Positions 19,790 through 30,084 of a stretch of DNA of 64,000 nt are shown piece by piece. How positions within the stretch are numbered: the first letter of the stretch is position 1; each line of letters begins with the position of its first letter. Below the pieces are notes generated by a model, which saw nothing but the letters and a program-made list of their open reading frames with translations, did no database searches and was not told the origin of the DNA. The translations under genes were made by a program, and so were the position numbers. This stretch comes from Tetracentron sinense (lineage: Eukaryota; Streptophyta; Magnoliopsida; Trochodendrales; Trochodendraceae), in assembly GCA_015143295.1 (NCBI GenBank), contig CM026566.1, positions 4,823,072 to 4,887,071 of the forward strand. Reading direction: 5' to 3'.

Positions 19790-22014
19790 ACATTTGAATA
19801 TTGTTCTGTGTAGTAGAGACCTTTTTCTTTTTAGACCTTCTAGACCTCTTTCTGTTCTGTTCAGTTCTAGCATAATGATTTATCACATTCTTTCCTCTTG
19901 AGTAATCATAAGGAGTAAATGGACCATTTTCATTTCTAGACATTTGAGCAATCCTATTGACATCTTCGCTCAAAATTCTAGATTTTTCAGCCAGAACTTG
20001 AATTTGCATTTTAAGATTCCCTTGACTTTGATTTTGGTTCCATGAACCATTTCGGGGAGCTCTTCTAAACGCATTACAGTTTGGTCGAATGTGACCTCTT
20101 ACACCACAAAAGTGACATGTGGGTATGAATCTAGAAAGAGGAGGAGGATTTCTTCTAAAAGAAATTTGATTCCTCAAAGCATTCACCCTAGGAGCTGCAT
20201 TTCTAGGCTTTACAACATTTGTATAAGCCTTAGTACTTGATGTAGAAGGTACATTCACTTTGGGATCAGAATGTATTAGTTCAAACACAGCACTAGCCAT
20301 TGTACCAACAGTTAAAGGACCAGCTGGTGTGTCAACATGTCCTATCCCAGATCTATTAGAATTTGATCCATATTTTCTAACTAATTCATCTAGGCAGCTA
20401 GTATTTCCAAACATTCTTACTTCTTTCTCAAGAGTATAGACCTTCTGAATCAAGTCAGTCTTGTCTTTAAGGGTTGCATGATGTTCTTTTTCAAGAAATT
20501 TCACCTTATCAACAAGAGAATCTTTAAAAGATTCCAGCTCCACAAATAGAGTCCTTGACTCTTCAACTTCTTTCAAGGAAGTGTCTCTTTCAACTTCTAA
20601 TTTTCTGACCACATTAGTCAATGAGACATTTTCTTCCAAAAGACATTTAACTCTTTCAACAAAAGCTTCTTTCTCTTTTTCAAGCTGACTAACTAGAGCA
20701 CTTTTCTCCTTTGCTTCTAGTTTACAAGTATCTCTTTCATTTTGAATGATTTTGAGTTTTTTGCTCAAAGAGATTTTTGCTTTAGTCAGTTTCAAACATT
20801 CAGAATACAACTTATCATAAGTTGTTTTCAAATCTTCATCACTTTCAGAGTCAGTATGACTCTTCTCAGTGTCTCCACTAGACTCAGTATGACTACTTTC
20901 CTCACTTCTATCCTTCTCATCATCCACCGAGGCAGTCTCAAGAATCCCAGAAAGGGATAAAGTGAAAGCAGTATGATTATCAGTTTCTTCACTTGAAGAG
21001 GAACTGTCCGATTCTTCATTCTTGGAATCACTGTCATCTCAACAGGCATTCATCACCTTACCCTTACTCTTCTTCTTGTTAGGACAGTTAGGTGAAATAT
21101 GACCGAAGCCATGACATTCATAACATTGAACACCTTGGGATTTCTTGTAGCCACTCTCGGAATTTTTCTTGTTTTCCCAAGGCTTAGACTTTGACTTCTC
21201 AAAAGATTTTCCTCCCTGTTTAGGATTGAACCTCTTTTCGTTCTAAAAAATTTTCAAAATTTTTTAACGAAGAGAGCCATTTCTTCCTCATCCATCTCTC
21301 CATCACTGTTATCCTCATCCAAAGATTCCTTAATTGTTTTCAAGGCTAAAGATTTGGTCTTCTTGGATGGTCGAAGATTGAGTTCATAAGTTTGGAGTGA
21401 ACCAACTAATTCTTCAATCTTCAGAGAGTCAACATTTTTACTCTCTTCAATAGCAGTGACCTTGGGTTGAAATCTCTCAGGTAGAGATCTAAGGACTTTT
21501 CTAACGATCTTGAACTCAGTTAATCTTTCACCTAAGTTGAAACTAGCATTGACAATGTCATTAAGTTTTGCATAAAATTCATCAAATGTGTCATCGTCTT
21601 CCATTTTCAAATATTCAAATTTGGTGGTTAACATTTGGAGTTTTGAGATTTTAACAGTGGTGGTACCCTCATAGGTAATCTCAAGAATGTCCCATGCCTC
21701 CTTTGCTGTTTCACATGAAGAAATTCGTCTGAATTCCCCAGCTGTGACTGCAGTAAAGATAGCATTGAGTCCTTTAGTATTCCAACCACTGTCTCAAGCT
21801 CTTCTCTTGTCCATTCATTAGAATATTTGACGACAGTCAAATCACCTAGAGTTTTCACAGGCGTAGTCCACCCATTTTGAATAGACATCCAAATTCTCTC
21901 GTCAATTGATTTGAGGAATGCTCTCATACAGGCTTTCCAATATGCGTAATTATTCCCATCGAACAGTGGGGGACGAGAGACTGAACCGCCCTCTCTTAGA
22001 GTACTCATGATCAC
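19790..22014 (-). pseudogene. Element C gag (long Sirevirus type)
   Basis: It begins at ATG 22008 (or 22014) with STLREGGSVSRPPLFDGNNY and a YWKACMRAFL helix, the copia gag N-terminus (DUF4219-like). It is followed by the UBN2-type gag core (DDTFDEFYAKLNDIVNASF, about 21634-21254). A zinc knuckle CYECHGFGHISPNC lies near 21120. A Ser/Asp/Glu-rich linker and a long coiled coil follow (about 20850-20400), then a second knuckle CHFCGVRGHIRPNC near 20110. One frameshift near 21640 and stops near 21250 and 21040 break it. Confidence 0.87.
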
Positions 22015-22066
22015 AGAGTAAGATATACAGGATCACACTAAAAAGTTTAGTCTTAAAGGTGAACCC

Positions 22067-22078
22067 GCTATGATACCA
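22067..22078 (-). promoter_or_regulatory. Element C primer binding site (Met tRNA type)
   Basis: The minus strand reads TGGTATCATAGC, one base from the initiator-Met complement, two bases inside the 5' LTR edge at 22081. It confirms the minus orientation. Confidence 0.85.
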
Positions 22079-22080
22079 AT

Positions 22081-23295
22081 TGAAATTACTCTAATCAATG
22101 ATCTCTATGACCTAGAGGGGGGGTGAATAGGTCTATCTAAGAAGTTCTAACCAATTTTTAATTTTTCAAATAATTAGTTTAGAAATCAATAAACAATTCA
22201 CACAAACAATCCACACAAATCAAACATAGCAGATTTTTACGTGGAAAACCCTTATGGGAAAAAACCACGGGACCTCGTCCAGCAACAAACTTCACTATAA
22301 GAAGAATTCAAGTAGAAGACAAGACCTTACTCAAACTGGACTTAATGTTCCTAGGTACAGAATCTTACTCTTGATTTCCACGAACCAGCAGGTTCGATCT
22401 CTGCCGTAGCAGCTTCGGTTCCTGACCGACCAAATCTGCTCAAGCTACTTCAATACCACGATCACACACGATCGATCTCCTTCCACGAAGGCTCCGGTTC
22501 ATACACCGGACACACACACAAAGTGTAGGGTTGTGAATCAATTTAGAAAGCTTCAAACCCTAGAGGGATCTCATACAGATCTGAGATCACACAATGCAAG
22601 ATCAAAAGTATAGATCTATACTTGCATTCTCTAGGATGATTGGAAAAGGAGGGATCACTAAAGATCTATGAGGAACAATGGAAAAAGCCCTAGAAGGGTT
22701 TCTCAGACCTTTACTCTTTCAAAATTAAACAAAGATCCGAATTAGGTCTCCAAAAAGTTGTTTATCTAGGGTTTAGAAAAGAGTCCAGAAAAAAAAAAAT
22801 TAAATTTACGAGGACCGATCGATCAGTGCTTATAACCGATCGCTCAGTCCAAAACTGATCGATCGCTATTTTCACCGAGAGATCGGTTAAAAATTGCCTC
22901 TCTGGAAAAATACCCCATACAAATTTTTTGACCAGTCGATAGCCACCGATCGCTCGGTAGGCCACTGATCGATCGGTCTCAACACCGAGCGATCGGTTGA
23001 GACAAAATTTTAGCCAAAACAATTTTCTTATATTTTTGATTGATTCAAACAAGACCAAAAGACTTTGTTAGGCTTAAAACTATCCTCCTAGGTATGTTTA
23101 GAGTTATCTAAGTCAATTCCAACCTAGGTAGGGGTCTCTAAGTCCATTACTTGTCTAGATCCGGAGTACAAACTTTTTCTTCAATATCTTCAGTCTTCTC
23201 GAAACTTTAACTCTTCCAACAAGTTGAACAAGACACAACACACATGTCCTATCTAATGATCACGGAATTTGCCAACGCCTATTTCTGGATTTACA
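22081..23295 (-). repeat. Element C 5' LTR (right copy)
   Basis: 1215 bp, TGAAATTACTC to GGATTTACA. The palindrome array is fuller here (22813-23005), with CCGATCGATCAG, CCGATCGCTCAG, CTGATCGATCGC, CCGAGAGATCGG, CCGATCGCTCGG, CTGATCGATCGG and CCGAGCGATCGG. The TATA position (22761-22770) reads TTTATCTAGG instead of TTTATATAGG, so the promoter of the 5' LTR is damaged. Confidence 0.92.
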
Positions 23296-23539
23296 AAGTC
23301 AAAAGTCGGCTGAGCATGAAATATTCGGTGTCTACAAACTACTAAAGCTAGTAAGCCATAACAGAAATTTGTAACATGCTTTTCAAGTCAAGTAATGCGA
23401 GCAATTAAAACCAAGTCAACTAAACCAACATACTTCGAAATCGTAGAGCAGAAACCATAATACTTTTCAAAACATACACTGTGCAAGTTTTTCAAAACAT
23501 ATTTTTAACAAGGCTTTACAAGCATGACTTAGAGACATT

Positions 23540-23765
23540 CCTTACAAGCAAAGTGTTTCCCTTCTTGGAACACCTTAGAGACGAGTTCATACTTTACAAC
23601 CTTTCAAAGTGATGCCCTTCTCGGAACACCTTAGAGACGAGTTCATACTTTACAAGATTTCAAAGTGATTCCCTTCTCGGAACACCTTAGAGACGAGTTC
23701 ATACTTTACAAGATTTCAAAGTGATTCCCTTCTCGGAACACCTTAGAGACGAGTTCATTTCTTTC
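23540..23765. repeat. Element B LTR tandem repeat, 56-bp unit, 4 copies
   Basis: The unit contains CCCTTCTCGGAACACCTTAG and ACGAGTTCATACTTTACAAG, with exact spacing of 56 bp (ACGAGTTCAT at 23581, 23637, 23693, 23749). The right LTR of the same element has only three copies (about 30740-30895), so one unit was gained or lost after insertion. Confidence 0.9.
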
Positions 23766-24330
23766 ATTGAGCAAACTTTGAGACTTTGAGCCAATCACAA
23801 TACGTTGAGCACAATACTTAAAATCAAAACCAAAATATCGAGCAAAACCTCTTTCTGAAATAAAGTCCGATTAAAACCCCATTTCAAAACCCGAAGTAAT
23901 CTTTGAGGCACAAACCCTTTTTCTTCCATCCTTTTGATTGAACAAAACTCAATATACAAGTGCAAGTGATCATTTGTGTACAAGATTTAAATAAAAGTTT
24001 CAAGTATAAATTATCTAAATCATAGTTTACCAAGAACGAATCCAAGACCTTAATTCCCTAAAGAAATCCTTCCAAAACTTAGAGTTTAGAATAAAATATA
24101 ACTACACTAAGTTTAGTAGAGTGTATCTACCTTTCTTAGATCAAAACTTTGATCTAAGCTAGTTGAGAAAGGTTGAGAAGCAAGAAGGACTCCTTCTTTG
24201 TCGGGAAATCAACTCAACCACAGCTCCAAGCTTTCCTTCCTTCTTCTCCTTCTTCTCCTTTTTCTCCTTAACTTTCTCTCAAAAACTTCCTCTCTAGGGT
24301 TCTTGTAACCCTAGACCACGAAATTCGTCT

Positions 24331-24565
24331 TTATATAGACCAAAGGGGTTGGCCAAAGACCCCCATGCCCTTAAAAGATCTCCGGAGGTTGGCTACAAGG
24401 CAAAATAGCCCAAACCGGTCGACTGGTAGAGAGGTTCGGTCGACCGGTCAAAAGACGCCTCTCTATCTAAATAACCTATACAATTTTTTGAGCATTCAGT
24501 CGACCAGTAATGAGGTTCAGTCGACCGGTGGCTGTTCAGTCGACCGGTAGCAGAATCAGTGAACT
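24331..24565 (-). promoter_or_regulatory. Element B promoter, left LTR: TATA box and GTCGAC palindrome array
   Basis: On the minus strand the TATA box is at 24331-24338 (CTATATAA). From 24412 to 24565, 75-235 bp upstream, are six palindromes of the ACCGGTCGACCGGT family (for example TTCGGTCGACCGGT and TTCAGTCGACCAGT) in two groups about 60 bp apart. The right LTR has the same arrangement (TATA near 31466, array 31548-31703) with a perfect 14-bp copy at 31550-31563. Confidence 0.8.
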
Positions 24566-25004
24566 GATTTTGCCTGTTTTCTCTATACACTTTAAGTTTT
24601 AAATTAAAATAAGGAAGTACCCCCTATTTGAATCCGATAAAAATAATTAGAAAATCAAATTCCTCATAATTCAAAATCTGATTTTCCAGTTCTAGGCAAA
24701 ACCCGATAAATCTGGTTTGTTGTAAACTTTTCCATTATCCGGAAACCACTCTAATCATATGAATAAAATCCCATAAAATCAACTAAGCTTAGTTAACCAA
24801 TAAACAACCATTACTGGGACTTTTTATCTTTAAATTTACAAAATTCCATTACATGATCACTATTTACAGCACTATTCATAGGCCATGAAAGTGAGATCCG
24901 GGGTTCAACATCCTCCCACCTTTACAAAAATTTCATCCTCGAAATCAAGACGATCCTATATACATGGAAAAACACAAAACAACCAACTTTACATATACCA
25001 AATA

Positions 25005-25178
25005 CTACGCAAACAAGCGATGGTATTTCTCCCTTACTTCGGCCTCACGTTCCCAAGTGGCTTCCTCTATGGAATGGTGTTGTCATTTCACAAGAACTAA
25101 GGGAATAGTCTTGGTACGCAAAACTTGATCTCGCCAATCCAAGATTTGAGCCGGTTGCTCCACTAATGTAAGATCCTC
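25005..25178 (-). pseudogene. Element B chromodomain with two stops
   Basis: Continuing the integrase frame past a TGA at 25179-25181 reveals a chromodomain: EDLTLVEQPAQILD, then RTKTIPLVLVK, a TGA where the family has Trp, and QHHSIEEATWEREAEVREKY, ending at TAG 25005-25007. The second TGA sits at an aromatic-cage position, a TGG-to-TGA change. It is the same domain as in element A. Confidence 0.78.
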
Positions 25179-26171
25179 TCAAATCTCCATAGGATCAAGA
25201 TCGATCATGTGCGAAGGATCTGGTATATATTTCTGAAGCATGGAAATGTGGAATACATTGTGGACCACGGCCATGTGAGGCGGTAGTAACACTCTGTAAG
25301 CGACCTCACCCACCTTGGTGATGATCTCGAACGGACCCATGTATCTCGGGCTAAGCTTTCCCTTCTTGCCGAACCTCATGATTCCACGGCTTGGAGAAAT
25401 CTTCACAAAGACCTGATCTCCAACCTAGAATTCCAAGTCTCTACGACGAGTATCTGCATAGCTCTTCTACCTGTCCTGGGCAGTCTTCAACCTCTCCTGA
25501 ATGACCTTGACCCTATCTGCGGTCTGCTCGATCAACTCAGGACCCAACACCTTTCTCTCACCAACTTCGTCCCAGTAAAGAGGAGCTCTATAACTTCTCC
25601 CATAGAAGGCCTCGAAAGATGCCATCTAGATGCTCGCCTAATAACCATTGTAGGTGAACTCAACCAAAGGCAAATGATCCTCCCAACTGCCCTGGAAGTC
25701 TAACATGCAAGCTCTGAGCATATCCTCTATAACCTGGTTAACCCTCTCGGTCTGCCCATCAATCTGAGGATGAAAGGCGGTGCTAAAATCTAACCGAGAA
25801 CCCATAACACTCTGAAAGCCCTTCTAGAACCTGGAAGTAAACCTCGGGTCCAGATCAGAAACAATAGTAACTGGTACCCCATGTAGTCGAAACACCTCCT
25901 TGGTGTATAAGGCTACCAGCTGGCTCATGCTGTACATAGTCCGATAGGGTAGGAAATGTGCAGATTTTGTCAACCGATTAACTACAACCCAGATAGCATC
26001 AAAACCCCTTGCCGTCCTTGGCAAGCCAACTATGAAGTCCATCGAGATATTCTCCCATTTCCATTCTAGAATAGGGAGGGACTGTAAAAGACCTGCTGGT
26101 CTCTGATGCTCGGCCTTCACCTGCTGGCACACCAAGCAATGAGCCACGTATTTTGCCACTTCCCTCTTCAT
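25179..26171 (-). pseudogene. Element B integrase
   Basis: The frame from 26171 shows the zinc finger [18 protein letters not shown], the core with SMDFIVGLPRTARGF and TIVSDLDPRFTS (two catalytic Asp). In the continuation with stops it shows [13 protein letters not shown] (catalytic Glu). The C-terminal GPF/Y module LSPRYMGPFEI and VFHISMLQKY are at about 25370-25230. At least four stops interrupt it. Confidence 0.87.
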
Positions 26172-26559
26172 GTTTTACAGTAGTGCCTCTTGAGATTCTA
26201 GTACAACTTAGTACACTCAGGATGTATCGTGTACTTGGATTGGTGGGCTTCATCCAAGATCTCTCTTCTAAACTCCGTGTTAGTGGGAACACACACCCTG
26301 CCCTTGAATGTGATGGCACCATCACCATTCAAAGCAAAATCTTGACTGTCACTGCTAGCCGATTTGTCTCGGTAAGCAAGCAACTCTACATCCAAACTCT
26401 ACAACTCCTTAATCCGAATCAGGATATAAGGCTTGACCGTAAGATTAGCCATAACTGGCCCAAAAGTAGGCATGATAAAGCTGGTATCGAGGTTCGCCAT
26501 TTGCTCCAACATCTTCCACTCAAGAACCTTCATGTGGCCAAGTGACCAGAAGACTTCCT

Positions 26560-27094
26560 ACTAAGGGCGTCAGCTACTATATTTGCCTTACCTAGGTGGT
26601 ACTGGATTGGTAAATCATTATCATTTATGAATTCCACCCATCAACGCTGTCTTAGATTTAGCTCCTTCTGGGAAAATAGATACTTCAAGCTCTTGTGATC
26701 TGTGAACACATCACACTGTTCCCCATAAAGGTAGTGACGCCAAATTTTTAGCACAAAAGACAATTGCAGCAAGCTCTAGATCGTGCGCACAAAAGACAAT
26801 TGCAGCAAGCTCTAGATCGTGCGTAGGATAGTTCTTCTCATGGTCTTTCAACTACCGGGAAGCATAGGCAATGACCTTCCCATACTGCATCAAAACACAT
26901 CCTAGGCCGATAAGTGACGCATCACTATAGACTACAAACCCATCGCTCCCAGATGAGACTGTAAGAACAGGGGCTGTAGTAAGCCTCTTCTCCAATTCTA
27001 TAAAGCTCAACTCACACTTCTCGCTCCAAGTGAACTTAGCATTCTTCCGCCTGAGATAAGTAAGCGGAGCTGCTAAGCTGGAGAATCCTTCCAC
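26560..27094 (-). pseudogene. Element B RNase H, with a 36-bp tandem duplication
   Basis: [17 protein letters not shown] carries the first catalytic Asp. The frame stops at a TAG after YASR, where element A has CAA (Gln), so this is a CAG-to-TAG change. Farther on, 26751-26786 is perfectly repeated as 26787-26822, inserting 12 codons in the LELAAIV region. The end resembles the ADALSR terminus near 26570. Confidence 0.85.
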
Positions 27095-27099
27095 AAACC

Positions 27100-27922
27100 T
27101 CCTATAGTACCCTGCTAGGCCGATAAAACTGAGAATCTCGGTAACACTCTTCGGCCTCTCCTAGTTCATCACTGCCTCTATCTTCGCAGAGTCGACAGAG
27201 ATACCTTTGATAGACACTGCATGGCTAAGGAATGCCATCTTCTCCAACTAGAACTTGCACTTGCTCAACTTAGCATACAGGCTATGCTCTCGAAGAGTTT
27301 GCAATATAAGGCGGAGGTCTCTCGCATGATCATCTCGTGTCTTGGAATACACGAGAATATCATCAACGAACACGATCACACATCGATCAAGAGATGGTCT
27401 GAATACCCGATTCATCAATTTCATGAAAGCAGCTGGCGCATTCATCATACCAAAAGACATGACCAGGAACTCATAGTGCCCATACCGAGTCCTGAAGGCA
27501 GTCTTGGGAATGTCTTCCACCTTGATCTTCAACTGATGATACCCAGATCGAAGGTCAATCTTTGAAAAGAACCTCGCTCCTTTCAGCTGGTTGAATGGAT
27601 CGTCTATCTGAGGTAATTGATAACGATTCTTGATCCTGGCCTTGTTCAGCTACTTGTAGTCAATGCACATCCGCATTGACTCATCTTTCTTCTTCACAAA
27701 GAGCACAGGAGCTCCCCATGGAGAAACACTCGGTTGGATGAATCCAAGGCCCTGCAATTCCTTCAATTGTTCCTTCAACTCCTTAAGCTCAATAGGGGCC
27801 ATCCTGTATGGAGCCCTAGAAATCGGAACAGTGCCAGGAGTAAGCTCGATAGCGAACTCTATCTCTCGATCCGGAGGTAGTCCTGGTAACACCTCTGGAA
27901 ACACGTCCAGGTACTCATTCAC
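27100..27922 (-). pseudogene. Element B reverse transcriptase
   Basis: The first part (27922-27650) has [16 protein letters not shown], the [20 protein letters not shown] motif, then stops. The second part (27532-27248) has [22 protein letters not shown] and the catalytic [18 protein letters not shown] at the expected Trp of the KCEFWLEK motif and another at W of the EWKRP motif are both TGG-to-TAG changes. It is clearly related to element A. Confidence 0.88.
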
Positions 27923-28330
27923 TACTCGAATGTTGAGGAGTCTTGTACTTCTAAGCTTGAGAGACTAAGGGCTGCAAAGCGAGCGATGTCCCTCCTCCTT
28001 ATCCCTCGAAAATGAAATGGCTTTACACCTTCTAGCTTAAAGTCCACCCTCTTTTCATAACACGCTACATGCCCATGGTGAGTCAAGAGCCAATCCATTC
28101 CTAGGATGACATCAAAGTCCAAGTCTTGGAACTTCAAAATAATTAAATCAATTGGCAAGTTATGCTGCCCAACTTGTACAATGCAACCCCGATACACTTT
28201 GTCTACATCAACCGACTTACCGACCGGAGTCAAAATGGACAACTCCTAGGTTAATTGACTTGGCTCTGAGGCAAAGCTAGGCGAGATAAGAGAATGCGAT
28301 GATCCAGTATCAATCAATACTCGCGCTAAA
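27922..28330 (-). pseudogene. Element B aspartic protease
   Basis: The active site DTG with context VLIDTGSSHS lies at 28311-28303. After a stop the frame continues (28242-27922) with DFDVILGMDWLLTHHG and the FHFRGIRRRDIARFAAL linker to RT. It is equivalent in order and length to element A. Confidence 0.85.
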
Positions 28331-28499
28331 CACTCGCTAATGAGCAAGGCACCTGAATATTTAAACTAGCTTACGTCAATAAACTTCACAAGTCACACAT
28401 ATTATATAGGTAGCATATTGTACTCATGGCAATCATAGCATATATATAGCATCAAAATTTCATAATTTGAACAACTTGGACTTGAGCGTACCTTGCACA
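28331..28499 (-). other. Element B gag-protease spacer
   Basis: AT-rich stretch equivalent to 7680-7850 in element A, with no domain. Its presence at the same position in two diverged elements of this lineage argues that it is an original feature rather than decay. Confidence 0.4.
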
Positions 28500-29689
28500 A
28501 CATCATCAGATGCGTGTGTGTCCCTCTCGGTCAAGGCAAAGACCTTGCCCTGATTCGCCTGACGAGGCGGCTGCTTGGGCTGAGGAGGCCTAGAAGCCTG
28601 TGAAGACCCCTGCTGAGAAGCCTGTTGAGCCGGAGGCTTACTTCCTTGAGGTTGGGCTGGTAACTACCTGCGGGGGCAATCCTTGATCTGGTGGCCTTGG
28701 CCGCCGCAGTGAAAGCAGCCTCTAGAAAGCCTCCTGCACTCCCTGGTCTTGTGGCTCTTACCACAGAAGGTGCAAACATTGAATGGTACGTGGAAGAGGT
28801 AGGTGGTGAATACCTCGAAGCCTGAGTAGTCATGGGGCGAGGTGCCTATGATGCAAATGGAGGCCTCGGTGCTTGCGATGGCCTAGATAGAGGACAAGGA
28901 GCAGTCCTGGCCCTCTTCTCCGGCTGTGCTGATCCACTAGACTGACCTCGAGTCATACCTCTTCGTTTGAGGAAGTCCTCTGAATCCTTCTCGACGATCT
29001 TAGCCTTGCTCACTATGTCTCACCAGGTTCCCACCTGGAGTACGGCGATCCTATCCCTGATAAAGGCCTTCAGCCCTCTCTCGAACTTTTTGATTCCTAT
29101 GTGCTTAGATACGATCATGTGAGGTGCAAACCTTGAAAATTTCACGAATTCGGCCTCATACTTGGCCACCGTCATCTATCCTTGCTCGAGGGACACAAAC
29201 TCCCACTCCTTCTGCTCTCTGATAAAAACCAGGAAGTACTACCTATAGAAGACATCCATGAACTCTCCCCACGTCCATGGCTCTCCTACCTTGGTGACGT
29301 CCCTCTGCCTCAGTTCAGCTCTCCACCAGTGTTCAGCTTCACCTTCCATCACAAAGGAAGCCCATTCCACCCTCTGCTCATCAGTGCAGCAGAGTGCTTG
29401 GAATTTTTATCCAACTGGATTATCCAGGCCTCGGCTACCATCTGGTCCGTCGTCCCATAGAATCTACGAGGACGAAGCCTCCTGAACGCCTCAAGTCTTG
29501 CAGTGTGATGGACTGGAGGAAACCCAGGTGCAGGTGTAGATGTAGTGTAGGCTGCCTGGTAGCAAGGACAGCCATGGTCTCTACCATAGTCTTCAAATGT
29601 AGGGAGATGTTAGGTTACTCATCGCCCAATGGAGCCTCTCCTCCATTCCCTCTGGTCTGGTGCCCATGACCCCTAGTGTTACGTCTCAT
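28500..29689 (-). pseudogene. Element B gag
   Basis: It starts at ATG 29689-29687 (MRRNTRGHGHQTRGNGG), 380 bp from the primer site, but a TAA follows after 24 codons. Downstream traces include the gag capsid region around 29400-29050 and a C-terminal pair of zinc-binding motifs, CTFCGKSHKTREC and CFHCGGQGHQIKDC (about 28770-28690), then a Pro/Gln-rich tail. It is heavily frameshifted. Confidence 0.8.
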
Positions 29690-30068
29690 GGTTGTATCCA
29701 AAGAACAATAACACGACGTGAGTCTTCCTTAGAAACCAAATAATCAACATGACATATTGCAGTTGATAACTCACCTTATATGGCGTAGTATACATCGGAG
29801 TATACTCATAATAGTATAAACTTACCAATAAAATCCTAGCGGTGCTATGTTCTTAACTTGGCTAATGAGTTAACCAATCACGGGTCAGGACTAGACGACT
29901 ATTCCATACTTGGAATCTAAACTTCCTAAATCGACCTAAGGACTTGCTTGATACCCATTATGTCACAGTATCAAACTTAAGTTAAGAAGTTCATCTGAGT
30001 TCTAAGTTCAACTCCGAGAACGTGCTTCCGCTTAGAAGACGACTTAGCCCTAGAGAACTAATCCCTAG
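29690..30068 (-). other. Element B untranslated leader
   Basis: The region between primer site and gag start has no open frame or repeat that I can see. It is the 5' leader of the element RNA. Confidence 0.6.
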
Positions 30069-30080
30069 GCTCTGATACCA
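30069..30080 (-). promoter_or_regulatory. Element B primer binding site (initiator Met tRNA)
   Basis: TGGTATCAGAGC on the minus strand, exact complement of the initiator tRNA-Met 3' end, four bases inside the 5' LTR edge at 30085. Confidence 0.93.
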
Positions 30081-30084
30081 AGTC

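Larger units (their letters stand above)
15718..23295 (-). mobile_element. Element C: Ty1/copia, Sirevirus-like, inserted in the LTR of B
   Basis: LTRs at 15718-16886 and 22081-23295 begin TGAAATTACTC and end GGATTTACA, with perfect duplications AAGTC (15713-15717 and 23296-23300). The LTRs differ by 3 bases in the first 87, so it is younger than B. Features of the Sirevirus lineage are a long gag with two zinc knuckles and a coiled-coil region, a copia-type protease, repeated polypurine-like tracts before the 3' LTR, and an extra ORF after pol. Most of pol is missing at a 100-N gap. Confidence 0.92.
15300..24910 (-). repeat. Element B 3' LTR (left copy), split by element C
   Basis: The outer part 15300-15717 and the inner part 23296-24910 align to the right LTR 30085-32171. 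It begins TGCCGCGACCC (TGTCACGACCC in the other copy) and ends GGGGTTCAACA. Element C occupies 15718-23295 between two AAGTC copies. A purine-rich tract on the minus strand follows directly at 24911-24923. Confidence 0.9.
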
